DNA of 60,454 nucleotides from Cyanobacteria bacterium RI_101. Lineage in GTDB: Bacteria; Cyanobacteriota; Cyanobacteriia; Cyanobacteriales; Microcystaceae. The translations under genes and the position numbers were made by a program. The notes under the pieces are model-generated. The model saw nothing but the letters and a program-made list of their open reading frames with translations. It was not told where the DNA came from and did not search any database. Positions 44,046 through 52,434 of this stretch are shown here, piece by piece. The stretch is taken from the NCBI GenBank assembly GCA_016471375.1, contig WGLZ01000041.1, positions 1 to 60,454 on the forward strand, read 5' to 3'. Every line of letters begins with the position of its first letter. Position 1 is the first letter of the stretch.

Positions 44046-44626
44046 ATCCGGCACTCCAGCAAGCGGGTAAAGAAAAAGGTCACCATCTTTAAGCCGTAGG
44101 GGGACTTCCACCAAATGGCTGGAAACATCCCCCGCGGCGCCGCTAGGGAAAAGTCCCACTGGTCGTAGCGGTCGAACTGCACTTCCCCGTCCACAAACCA
44201 ACCCACCTGTTCCGCGAAGGCCCGCATGGTCGCCCGGTCTTGACTACGGAGGGTGTCGATAGTGCCGCCGCTGGCTTGATAAATTTGTAGTTGTTGGCTA
44301 AAGCCAAAGCGGTCCTGACTGGCCGCTCGCCAAAGACGGTCAATCACCGTTAAGACCGTACAAGGAAATTTAAGCATCGCCTCCGGGCTGAGGTCGTCCC
44401 GTTTCATCCCTACCGTATCGAGAATAATTTGGGTGGTCTCGGCGTCGGCCTCTTTAAACTGACCCGCCAACAACAAGGTCTGCAAGCGCCCGTAGCGGTC
44501 GATATCCGGCAGGAGCAGAAGTTTATTTTCCAGTTGGGCGACCCGCTCTTTCAGTTGGGTCATCTCCTGGGTCAAGGTTTCAACGGCGCTCTGCAAGTCG
44601 GGAGCGGGGATCTGGGGATCGGTCAT
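44042..44626 (-). CDS. GUN4 domain-containing protein
   Basis: A 194-aa protein: an N-terminal coiled coil (about 8-40, VETLTQEMTQLKERVAQLEN), then the GUN4 domain (about 44-190) with YGRLQTLLLAGQFKEADAET, VIDRLWRAASQDRFGFSQQL, and FDRYDQWDFSLAAPRGMFPA. GUN4 binds protoporphyrins and activates Mg-chelatase; cyanobacteria have several short paralogues of unclear role, and this is one of them rather than proven gun4. Convergent with the ferritin-like gene, sharing TTAA at 44042-44045. Confidence 0.85.
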   Translation of the reverse strand: MTDPQIPAPDLQSAVETLTQEMTQLKERVAQLENKLLLLPDIDRYGRLQTLLLAGQFKEADAETTQIILDTVGMKRDDLSPEAMLKFPCTVLTVIDRLWRAASQDRFGFSQQLQIYQASGGTIDTLRSQDRATMRAFAEQVGWFVDGEVQFDRYDQWDFSLAAPRGMFPAIWWKSPYGLKMVTFFFTRLLECRI

Positions 44627-44897
44627 GACGGGTCTGGGGGCGAAAATCCCCTTTTACTATACCGGAATCTGAAATCCGTCCTCTGAAATCTGTCCTTGGA
44701 ACTTGGCGTTGGCCCGGCGGGTCTGTTAAGATATCCGCACTTTCTTCCTGATAGTCTCTGGGGGGGTTAACCAATCAGCCCCAGCTTTTTTTGGAAGAAT
44801 GACCCGGCTGAACCGCTCAGCTTAATTTTTATATCGCGCCCCCGCGGTCTCCCTGGCCCGGAGCGAAAACCGGGGGCTGAGGAGTCTCCCTTAATCT

Positions 44898-46217
44898 ATG
44901 GTTCAACCCAACCGTCAAGCTATCGCTCTGATTTCCGACCACGCCGATCCCGCCGGGGAAATTGGCATGGAGGAGGCGGGAGGACAAAACGTCTATGTCC
45001 GACGCATCGGCGAAAGTTTAGCGGAACTGGGTTGGCAGGTGGATATTTTTACCCGGCGCTCGGCCCCGGACGATCCCGCCATTGTCGAGCACGCGCCTCA
45101 CTGCCGCACCATTCGCCTGAAGGCGGGGCCGGAGGCATTTGTGCCCCGTAACGAACTCTTCGCCTATATGCCGGAGTTTTTGGCGGCGTTCCAGAAGTTT
45201 CAGACCAAACAAGCCATCCGCTACCCCCTGATCCACTCCAACTACTGGCTCTCCGGCTGGGTGGGCCTCCAGCTTAAGCAAGAGCAAAACTCTCAACTTA
45301 TTCATACCTACCATTCCCTCGGCGCCGTTAAATACGACGCGCTTCAAAGTCGTCCCGCCATTGCGCCGACCCGTTTGGGCATAGAAACGGAGTTGTTGGA
45401 GCGCTCTGATTGCGTCGTCGCCACCAGTCCCCAAGAAAAAGAAGTTCTGAACCGATACTACGCCGACCAGGGACGGGTGGAGGTGATCCCCTGCGGCACA
45501 ACGCCCAACTTTCACAACATTCCCAAAGCGCAAGCCCGTCAGAACCTCGGTTGGGGGCGAGAAAAAAAGATTGTTCTTTACGTCGGGCGCTTCGACCCCC
45601 GCAAGGGAATTGAAACCTTGGTTCGGGCCTGCGCTCAGTTAAAAAATCAAGGCTATCAGCATCTCCAGTTAGTCCTAGCGGGAGGCAGTTCCCTCGAATC
45701 CCTAGACGGCGCCGAGCGCCGACGGATTGAAGCCTTAGTGCGGGAGCTAGACCTCTCCGCGGAAACCCTCTTCGCCGGACGAATCCCCCACGACTCCCTG
45801 CCTTGGCACTACAGCGCCGCCGACGTCTGCGTTATTCCCAGCTATTACGAACCCTTTGGGCTGGTCTCCATTGAAGCCATCGCCTGCGGCACGCCGGTCA
45901 TCGCCTCCCGGGTGGGGGGCTTGAAGTTTAGCGTCATTCCCGAGGAAACGGGGCTACTGGTGCAACCCCGCAACGTTGAGGAACTGGCCCAGGCCATTGA
46001 GCGGGTGCTAGAGGACGAGCTTTGGGCCAAGAAACTGAAAAAACAAGCCAATAGCGACAGTAACCCCCGCTTCAGTTGGAAAAGCTCCGCCATGCAGTTA
46101 AGCAATTTGTATCGCTATAGCCTTGCTCGCTCCATCATGCACGACCAGCCCTGGAACCCGGAGGTCTCCCGTCTGACCGCCTTAGACGCGCCGGCGCCGG
46201 CGGACTTAGTGGTTTAA
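44898..46217 (+). CDS. GT4-family glycosyltransferase, sucrose-phosphate-synthase-like
   Basis: A 439-aa GT-B enzyme. N-terminal MEEAGGQNVYVRRIGESLAE (the GGQ-V-YV acceptor loop of SPS and MshA types), IHSNYWLSGWVGLQL, HTYHSLGAVK; C-terminal VLYVGRFDPRKGIETLVRAC and the E-x7-E motif in PSYYEPFGLVSIEAIACGTP. It lacks a C-terminal phosphatase domain. Cyanobacterial genes of this form are often called SPS-like; the true donor and acceptor are unknown. Confidence 0.88.
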   Translation: MVQPNRQAIALISDHADPAGEIGMEEAGGQNVYVRRIGESLAELGWQVDIFTRRSAPDDPAIVEHAPHCRTIRLKAGPEAFVPRNELFAYMPEFLAAFQKFQTKQAIRYPLIHSNYWLSGWVGLQLKQEQNSQLIHTYHSLGAVKYDALQSRPAIAPTRLGIETELLERSDCVVATSPQEKEVLNRYYADQGRVEVIPCGTTPNFHNIPKAQARQNLGWGREKKIVLYVGRFDPRKGIETLVRACAQLKNQGYQHLQLVLAGGSSLESLDGAERRRIEALVRELDLSAETLFAGRIPHDSLPWHYSAADVCVIPSYYEPFGLVSIEAIACGTPVIASRVGGLKFSVIPEETGLLVQPRNVEELAQAIERVLEDELWAKKLKKQANSDSNPRFSWKSSAMQLSNLYRYSLARSIMHDQPWNPEVSRLTALDAPAPADLVV

Positions 46218-46218
46218 A

Positions 46219-46251
46219 CCTTGATCTTTCTAAACTTGATCTTTCTAAACG
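46219..46251 (+). repeat. Tandem 15-base duplication after the glycosyltransferase gene
   Basis: CTTGATCTTTCTAAA occurs twice in a row just after the stop codon at 46217. Confidence 0.85.
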
Positions 46252-46256
46252 GCGCT

Positions 46257-46838
46257 TTAAGGGGTTTTGCCCCCGCCGAGCCAGACTAGGGCCCGCAGAA
46301 CGTCTCGAATCGATTTACTCGGACATTCAGCGGCGCCGGCGGCGACGGTTACCGGTTTGAGGGCGATGTCCCGACTGCCGAAGACAATTTCCCCCACCCA
46401 GTAGGCCCGGTTCATGTGGGATTGGGAGGTGACGAGATAGACGCTCCGAATCCCTTGGGCCCGAAACCGATCCGCTAAGGTCGTAAAATTGCTGACCGTG
46501 TCCTTGGCTTGGTAATTGAGGTGGAGGCGCTCTAGGGAAACCCCTGATTTTTGGAAAATTCGTTTCACATAGCCTTCGGGACTGCCGGAGGAAACCCAAA
46601 CGGGCAAATCGGGATGTTGCGCCGCCAATTTAGCCGCCTCCCGCTCCCGATTCTCATGGCCCCCGAGGACAAAAATCGCGTCCGCCGGTCGCCGCTGACG
46701 CTCGATTTCTTTGCCGACCCAAACAGCGGCGGTTAAACCCAACACAACGGCGCCGACCCAGAGCGCCGGGGCAACTTTACGGCGCCGGGAAACCGCAAAC
46801 TCCGCGCTCAACGCGCTTGAGAAAAAATGCCGATTCAC
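46257..46838 (-). CDS. YdcF family (DUF218) protein
   Basis: A 193-aa protein from a GTG at 46836-46838. One N-terminal membrane segment (about 24-44, LWVGAVVLGLTAAVWVG), then the DUF218 core: ADAIFVLGGHENREREAAKL, VWVSSGSPEGY, YLVTSQSHMNRAYWVGEIVF. YdcF-type proteins bind S-adenosylmethionine or act near the cell wall; the function is unsettled. An internal Cys (ECPSKSIRD) is the only one. Confidence 0.82.
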   Translation of the reverse strand: MNRHFFSSALSAEFAVSRRRKVAPALWVGAVVLGLTAAVWVGKEIERQRRPADAIFVLGGHENREREAAKLAAQHPDLPVWVSSGSPEGYVKRIFQKSGVSLERLHLNYQAKDTVSNFTTLADRFRAQGIRSVYLVTSQSHMNRAYWVGEIVFGSRDIALKPVTVAAGAAECPSKSIRDVLRALVWLGGGKTP

Positions 46839-47032
46839 TGACTCACACCCGCCAGAAGACGTTTTCCATTATGACTAAAGGGGTTCCGGGAATGCTCCAA
46901 CCCTAGGGGCAAATGTTAAACAAACTTAATGTTGAGCGAACTGAAAGTTGGCGCCGTCTAGGGAAACCCCATGTTAAAGTCAAGAGGGAACCCTGTCTTT
47001 GACGATTAACAGTCTTTGGCGACTCATTCATT

Positions 47033-47608
47033 ATGCGCAATCTCTCCCGCGTCGCGATTTCTCTACTTTGCTCGGGTATTTGTGTCGTCCTCGGCGCTCC
47101 CCTCGGGGCCCAGGTGGCGCCGGGAGACCGGGTTCCCACTCCCCAACAGGCGGTGGAAGAAGGATTAGGGTTAGACTCCGTCCCCTCCGCGCCGTCGGTT
47201 CCCGGCGAAACCCCCCAGGGAACGATCCAACCCAGCGACCAAATTCCCGCTCCCGGCGACGTTCTTTCCCAACCCGGACTGGACGATGTGGACAATGATC
47301 CCAGTCAAGTTTTAACTTGGGTCTGTCGCCAACAGGATAAGCTCATCGCCGTTGAGTCCAAAGATATTAAGAATTGGCAAGCCGTGGCGGACGCCAAGGG
47401 CGCTTGGCAATGCCGGCAAAATATTCCCCAAATTCCCGACCAAAGCCTCAGCTTCTCCTGCGAGCCGGCGGAAAAAATTGGTCTGCTGTCCGTCTATTGG
47501 CTCCAGGGCGCCGGGGGCAAGGAGCAAATGACGAAATGGATGTCCGCCCTAGCCAATCAGCGGGGCATGATCTGCACGGCGGATAAAACCAATCCCTATT
47601 GGCAGTAA
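47033..47608 (+). CDS. Exported protein of unknown function
   Basis: A 191-aa protein with a signal peptide (about 1-27, ending GAPLGAQ), a Pro/Gly/Asp-rich linker (about 28-85), and a compact C-terminal domain with four Cys (VLTWVCRQQDKLI; AWQCRQNIPQI; LSFSCEPAEKIGLLSVYWL; MSALANQRGMICTAD), probably two disulfides. I have seen similar tails in cyanobacterial exported proteins but cannot name the family. Confidence 0.68.
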   Translation: MRNLSRVAISLLCSGICVVLGAPLGAQVAPGDRVPTPQQAVEEGLGLDSVPSAPSVPGETPQGTIQPSDQIPAPGDVLSQPGLDDVDNDPSQVLTWVCRQQDKLIAVESKDIKNWQAVADAKGAWQCRQNIPQIPDQSLSFSCEPAEKIGLLSVYWLQGAGGKEQMTKWMSALANQRGMICTADKTNPYWQ

Positions 47609-47620
47609 CCGGCGCCTTGG

Positions 47621-48208
47621 CTAAAATCTCAAATCGCTAGGCTCCCCCGGCGCCGCGACTAAGCGATAACAGCCGGACTCCGGCCAGGCCCGAGGAAAGG
47701 CGGCTTCTAGGGGGTCGCCCCAGCAGAGTCGTAAAAAAAGTTCTGTTTGAGTCGCCTCTAGCTCCGCCCATTCTCCCTCCCGGATAACGGTCGCCCAGGT
47801 CGCGGCGCTGAGGGGGCGGGGACGGTGGGCGAGGAACCATCGCTTTAAACCGGCGCTGTTGGCTTGCCAGAAGTTAACCAATTCTTCCTTGGCGCCGATT
47901 AAAATCTCTTTATCCCCCGAAATCGGGGTCAATTGGTTATGGACTTCGGGAACCTGGACGGTTTGCCCCCGGAAATGACAGGAGCGCCAGACGACGCCGG
48001 AAACCCCCTGTTCAATTTGATAGTCGTGAATTTGGCGCCGAAAATCTTGATAGGCGAACACCTTCCCCACCTGGTCTAAATTCAGGGCCTTGGCGATGAC
48101 GGGATTACCCAGGCGCTCGGCGCTGGAGAGCGTAATCCGTTCCCCCCGCCAGACGGCGCTCAGTTCCCGGTCAAGAATGGCGATTAACTCTTGGGCCGTA
48201 TAAGTCAT
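47621..48208 (-). CDS. Conserved protein of unknown function
   Basis: A 195-aa soluble protein from ATG 48206-48208, with GGGAG before it; the 19-residue longer frame is rejected. Begins MTYTAQELIAILDRELSAVW and RGERITLSSAERLGNPVIAK; Trp-rich later half (RSCHFRGQTVQVPEVHNQLT; WEL-type stretches). No membrane segment or known motif. Downstream of lexA on the same strand but separated by a strong terminator. Confidence 0.65.
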   Translation of the reverse strand: MTYTAQELIAILDRELSAVWRGERITLSSAERLGNPVIAKALNLDQVGKVFAYQDFRRQIHDYQIEQGVSGVVWRSCHFRGQTVQVPEVHNQLTPISGDKEILIGAKEELVNFWQANSAGLKRWFLAHRPRPLSAATWATVIREGEWAELEATQTELFLRLCWGDPLEAAFPRAWPESGCYRLVAAPGEPSDLRF

Positions 48209-48330
48209 GGCTCCCGCCCCAATTCCGAACGCCTCTAACGGGTCGGAATCCTTCAGAAACAACATTCTTAGGATATATTTTCGGCCCGCGCTTCCGTCGC
48301 GAGGAGACGGCTCCGGCGATGAGTGGCAAT

Positions 48331-48364
48331 AAAAAACGGCGCCGTTTTTTGCTCAACGGCGCCG
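48331..48364. terminator. Perfect GGCGCC-centred palindrome after lexA
   Basis: AAAAAACGGCGCCGTTTTTT (48331-48350) is a perfect 20-base palindrome: a GC stem flanked by A and T tracts works as an intrinsic terminator in both directions. A second ACGGCGCCGT follows at 48355-48364. It lies 19 bases after the lexA stop. Confidence 0.85.
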
Positions 48365-48382
48365 TCGGCAAAAATGGGTCGG

Positions 48383-49006
48383 CTATTCTTCCATGGGAAC
48401 CGTCTGTTGTCCGCGCCAAATCCCGATCAGAATACCTTGAATTTCCACGTCGGAGATTTTCAGCTCCATCGGTTCGCCTTTGCCTTTGAGGGGTTTAAGG
48501 ATCACTTTATCCCCCACTTCGGTGTAGCTCTTGAGGGTGACGCCCTCGCCGTCCACTCGGATGGCCACCAGTTCGCCGTCGGGAATAATTTCGTCGCCGG
48601 AGACGGGCCGGAGCACGAGGATATCGCCCCCGGCGATGAGGTTATCCGTCAAATTGTCCCCCATGACCCGCAGAGCGAAGGCGTTGGGTTGTTTGATGAT
48701 TTGGCCGAGATCCAATTTGGCGACTTCGGTTTCGAGGATTTCCTCCACTTCCCCCGCCACCAATTCCCCAAGAACGGGCACGCCTTTGGGTTTGTGGTGC
48801 AGAATCCGCAGAGTGCGGGCTTTACCGTCGGTCCAATCGATGTAGCCCTTGTTGCGCAGGCGCTCCAAACGGCTTTGGATAGGAGCGGGCGACCGTAAGT
48901 TCATAGCCCGCATCATCTGGCGGATCGAGGGAGCGTGTTGGGTCGTTTCGATATACTCTACTAACCAATCGTAGAGTTCCTGTTGAGCGCGGGTGAGAGA
49001 TTCCAT
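48383..49006 (-). CDS. lexA: LexA-family transcriptional regulator lacking the catalytic serine
   Basis: A 207-aa repressor. Winged helix-turn-helix about 1-70 (LTRAQQELYDWLVEYI; APSIRQMMRAMNLRSPAPIQ; RLRNKGYIDW). The S24-type domain keeps the Ala84-Gly85 scissile bond (ELVAGEVEE) and the general-base lysine (K159 in VTLKS), but the serine of GDSM is Asn118 (VMGDNLTDNL), so self-cleavage should not occur. In Synechocystis a LexA unfit for cleavage acts in carbon, redox and salt responses rather than SOS. A GGAG ribosome site precedes the ATG. Confidence 0.93.
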   Translation of the reverse strand: MESLTRAQQELYDWLVEYIETTQHAPSIRQMMRAMNLRSPAPIQSRLERLRNKGYIDWTDGKARTLRILHHKPKGVPVLGELVAGEVEEILETEVAKLDLGQIIKQPNAFALRVMGDNLTDNLIAGGDILVLRPVSGDEIIPDGELVAIRVDGEGVTLKSYTEVGDKVILKPLKGKGEPMELKISDVEIQGILIGIWRGQQTVPMEE

Positions 49007-49319
49007 AGGGTAAGCTCCTACAACTATACTTTGAGCACTTGCGACCTATTTTAACCCTAAAGGTCACTTTCAGAACGCAGGTATGGTAACTTTAACATTT
49101 CTTAACATTTTTCCGCAACGGTAATGGAGACGCTAATGAAAAGAGCGCGTCTTCAATCAGGCTTTCTGAGGTTGCCGGCGCCTAGGACAGGTACGCCCGG
49201 AGCGTTCCCGGCCCTTGGCTTATCTTTCAGTCTCGGTTAGAAGGGAGTTTCGGCGCTCCCAGCGCCGTTCTCAGAAAAGGAGACGGATATAATGAATGCC
49301 ACCTCTACCCTAGGCCCCT
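49007..49319. other. 313-base divergent promoter region, lexA / antiporter
   Basis: Contains TTAACATTT direct repeats at 49092-49100 and 49102-49110 and several GGCGCC-type sites. An in-frame ATG at 49296 meets a stop before the antiporter start, so 49320 is the start. No cyanobacterial LexA box (AGTACT-type) was seen. Confidence 0.6.
49092..49110 (+). promoter_or_regulatory. Tandem TTAACATTT repeats, possible operator
   Basis: Two TTAACATTT copies with a 10-base period lie 86 bases upstream of lexA and 210 upstream of the antiporter; GGTAAC just before could be a third degenerate half. The spacing and TTAAC core recall Pho-box-type direct repeats bound by OmpR-family regulators. Confidence 0.35.
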
Positions 49320-51215
49320 ATGGATAGTTCCTTTAACCTGACCCTAGAAATCATAATAGCCGTCGGCGCCGGCATCGCGGCCCAAGTGGTGGCGGCTTTT
49401 CTGCGCTTGCCCAGTATCGTTTTTCTTCTGCTTTTTGGCATTAGCTTGGGCGTCAGCGGTTTACATTGGCTCCATCCCCAACGGCTAGGGCAAGGTTTGG
49501 AGGTGATTGTGGCGCTCTCCGTCGCCATTATCCTCTTTGAAGGGGGATTGAATCTGGGGTTGAAGGAACTGCGGACGGTTTCTGGCAGTTTACGGAATTT
49601 GGTCACCTTCGGCGCTTTGCTGACGCTAGTCGGCGGCGGCGTCGCGGCCCATTTCCTGGCGGAGTTTCCCTGGCCCATCGCTTTTTTATACGGCTCCCTA
49701 GTGGTGGTGACGGGCCCCACGGTGGTCGGCTCGGTGATTAAACAGGTCGGGGTGGAGCGCTCCGTGGCGGCGCTATTGGAAGGGGAAGGGGTCTTCATCG
49801 ATCCCATCGGCGCCATTTTGGCCGTGGTGGTTTTGGAGACGATTCTTAACACCCACAGCGCCGCGCCGGCGGAAGTGTGGGACATCGCCGCGGGTTTGGC
49901 CCTGCGCCTGGGAGTGGGCGTCGGCATTGGGGTCTTGGCGGGTTGGGGGCTGAGCGCCTTTTTAAAACGGGCGGATTTTTTGGGGGAAGAGATTAGCAAT
50001 TTAGTTGTTCTGGCTTCGGTTTGGGGGGTTTTTGGAGTTTCCCAGGCCCTGGTGAGCGAATCGGGCTTAATGGCCACTGTGGCGCTGGGCATTGTCCTCA
50101 ATTCCTCCGATTTACCGGACGGGCGCCTGCTGAAGCGCTTTAAGGGCAAGTTAACGCTCCTCTGCGTGTCGGTTCTCTTTATTCTCCTCGCCGCGGATCT
50201 CTCCCTCGGGAGCGTGCTGGCGCTGGGCTGGGGCAGTCTGGGAACAGTATTAATTTTAATGTTCGCAGTGCGACCCCTCAGCGTCTATCTCTGCACCTTC
50301 AGCAGTAGCCTCAGTTGGCAACAAAAGGTTTTTCTGGCTTGGATCGCGCCTCGGGGCATTGTGGCGGCGTCGGTGGCCTCTTTGTTTGGCATCGTCTTAA
50401 CGGAGCGGGGCGTCAACGGGGGGGAAGCGATTAAGGCCCTCGTTTTTTTAACGATTATGATGACGGTCTTCGCCCAGGGACTCACCGCCAAGGCCTTGGC
50501 CCGGATACTGCGGTTAACCTCGGATCAGGCCACCGGCGCCGTCATTATTGGTTGCACGCCCTTGGGACGTTTGCTCGCTCGTTTATTTCAGTCCCAGGGA
50601 GAATCGGTGGTGTTGATCGACACCGATCCCGAAGCCTGTCGTTTGGCCCAGGCGGAGGATTTACCGGTGTTTCAGAGCAGCGCCCTCGACCCGGACGTCT
50701 TGGATAAAGCGGGCATTAATTCCCTGGGGACGCTACTGGCGCTCACCCCCAACGGCGAGGTGAACTGGGTCTTGGCGGACCGTGCTCTAGAAGAATTTAA
50801 ACCCCCCAAGGTCTGGATTGTGGGGCCGGAGCGCCCGGAAGAAGGGGGCAACGGAAAATCCCCGGCCCTGCAAACCCTAATGGATCAGGCCTGTCTCAAG
50901 CGCTGGAATCTTTATTTAACTCAGGATCAGGTGAAAATCGGGCGTTTACGAGCGCCGGAGGACGACAAGGGCGAACAAATCCGTCAAATCCAAACCCTGA
51001 TTGACGCCGGGGAACTTCTGCCCCTCTTTGTCAAACGTCAGGGGACTTTGCAAATTATCGCCAAGGCGACGAGCTTGCGGCCGGAGGACGACTTCTTCTA
51101 CCTACTCCACGATCCCCGACCGGCTCTGCTTAAACGTCTGGCCGGCGGCGCTTCCGGCGTCCGCTTACCCCTGGCTCTTCTGCCGGAGGCGGAGGAATTG
51201 TCCCTGTTGAAATAG
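49320..51215 (+). CDS. Cation/proton antiporter with C-terminal TrkA-like domains
   Basis: A 631-aa protein. Membrane part (about 1-395) with 12-13 segments; LLEGEGVFIDPIGAILAVVV (about 155-175) holds the acidic residues of the ion site, as in NhaP-type CPA antiporters. Then a Rossmann TrkA-N domain (about 405-520, GAVIIGCTPLGRLLARLFQS) and an extra regulatory part. It likely exchanges Na+ or K+ for H+ under control of a nucleotide. The Rossmann GxGxxG is altered (GCTPLG). Confidence 0.88.
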   Translation: MDSSFNLTLEIIIAVGAGIAAQVVAAFLRLPSIVFLLLFGISLGVSGLHWLHPQRLGQGLEVIVALSVAIILFEGGLNLGLKELRTVSGSLRNLVTFGALLTLVGGGVAAHFLAEFPWPIAFLYGSLVVVTGPTVVGSVIKQVGVERSVAALLEGEGVFIDPIGAILAVVVLETILNTHSAAPAEVWDIAAGLALRLGVGVGIGVLAGWGLSAFLKRADFLGEEISNLVVLASVWGVFGVSQALVSESGLMATVALGIVLNSSDLPDGRLLKRFKGKLTLLCVSVLFILLAADLSLGSVLALGWGSLGTVLILMFAVRPLSVYLCTFSSSLSWQQKVFLAWIAPRGIVAASVASLFGIVLTERGVNGGEAIKALVFLTIMMTVFAQGLTAKALARILRLTSDQATGAVIIGCTPLGRLLARLFQSQGESVVLIDTDPEACRLAQAEDLPVFQSSALDPDVLDKAGINSLGTLLALTPNGEVNWVLADRALEEFKPPKVWIVGPERPEEGGNGKSPALQTLMDQACLKRWNLYLTQDQVKIGRLRAPEDDKGEQIRQIQTLIDAGELLPLFVKRQGTLQIIAKATSLRPEDDFFYLLHDPRPALLKRLAGGASGVRLPLALLPEAEELSLLK

Positions 51216-51366
51216 GGTCGGCGTCCGGGGGTAAATCTTAAAAAAAGTTAAAGATCCCTCACCCCTGCAAGGAAGAATACCCACCGCCAAGGAAGAATGG
51301 CATTACCCTATTAGGGATATCGGCCATCATAACTCCCATTACTTTTACTTTTCCAGAGTCTCCGTC

Positions 51367-52341
51367 GTGAAAATTCCCAGTAATATTCTCACCCTGCTGA
51401 TCGGCGTCGTCATCACCCTCGCCAGCCTCTGGTACGGGCAAAACCACGGCCTGATGCCGGTGGCGGCCTCCAAGGACGCCGAAGCGGTGGACGGCATTTT
51501 TAACTTTATGATGACCATCGCCACGGGTCTCTTCCTGTTGGTGGAAGGCGTCCTGGTCTATTGCGTCATCCGATTCCGGCGCCGGCCCGGCGACCAAAGC
51601 GACGGCCCCCCAGTGGAGGGGAACGTGCCCCTAGAAATTCTCTGGACCGCCATTCCCACGGTGGTGGTCTTCATTCTGGCGGTCTATAGCTTCGAGGTCT
51701 ATAACAACCTCGGCGGTCTTGACCCGGTGATTTCCGCCGATAGCAAATCGGAGCAGGTGGCCCAGCGCCACGACCACAGCGCCATGGGCCACATGATGGC
51801 TATGGGGGGGCAATCCCGGGTCGCCCTCGGCATCGGCGCCAGTCCCGAGGGGGGAAGCGTTCAACCCCTGGTGGTGGACGTCAAAGGCATTCAATACGCC
51901 TGGATTTTTTCCTATCCCGAAAGCGGCATTATTTCCGGGGAACTCCACGCCCCCATCGACCGCCCCGTCCAACTCAACATCAGCGCCGGGGACGTGATCC
52001 ACGCCGTTTGGATTCCCCAACTGCGTCTGAAGCAAGACGCCATTCCCGGCCGGGATTCGACTCTCGTGTTTAAAGCCGACGTCGCCGGGGAATATCCCGT
52101 CATCTGCGCCGAACTCTGCGGCTCCTACCACGGCGGTATGAAAGCCATGTTCTACGCTCAGACCCCGGAGGACTTTGAAGCTTGGGTGGCCGCCAACGCC
52201 CCCGCCAAAACCGAAGAAGTGGCCCTACTGCCCCCCTCCACCCAAGACCTCAGCGCCGGGGAATACCTCGCGCCCTACGCCGCGGAAATGGGCGTTGCGC
52301 CCCAGATTCTCGCCAAGGTTCAATCCTTTCAGGGAAGTTAG
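51367..52341 (+). CDS. ctaC: Cytochrome c oxidase subunit II
   Basis: A 324-aa subunit starting at GTG. Two membrane segments (about 7-25 and 40-65), then the Cu-A domain: VIHAVWIPQL and CAELCGSYHGGM with C247, C251, H255 and M258. An inserted His/Met-rich stretch (RHDHSAMGHMMAMGG, about 137-151) might help copper loading. Accepts electrons from cytochrome c6 or plastocyanin. Followed by ctaD after 93 bases. Confidence 0.96.
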   Translation: MKIPSNILTLLIGVVITLASLWYGQNHGLMPVAASKDAEAVDGIFNFMMTIATGLFLLVEGVLVYCVIRFRRRPGDQSDGPPVEGNVPLEILWTAIPTVVVFILAVYSFEVYNNLGGLDPVISADSKSEQVAQRHDHSAMGHMMAMGGQSRVALGIGASPEGGSVQPLVVDVKGIQYAWIFSYPESGIISGELHAPIDRPVQLNISAGDVIHAVWIPQLRLKQDAIPGRDSTLVFKADVAGEYPVICAELCGSYHGGMKAMFYAQTPEDFEAWVAANAPAKTEEVALLPPSTQDLSAGEYLAPYAAEMGVAPQILAKVQSFQGS

Positions 52342-52434
52342 GAATTAGGGATTAGGGATTAGTAAACAACCCAGACACCTCCCATTCCTCCCCCTCCTCC
52401 CCCCTCGCCGTTAATTTTAAAAAAAACCCAATTT

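Noticed and set aside
49310-50149. Minus-strand 279-codon open frame opposite the antiporter gene
   Set aside because: Low-complexity Pro/Thr/Ser/Lys product complementary to membrane-segment codons; no ribosome site or homology pattern.
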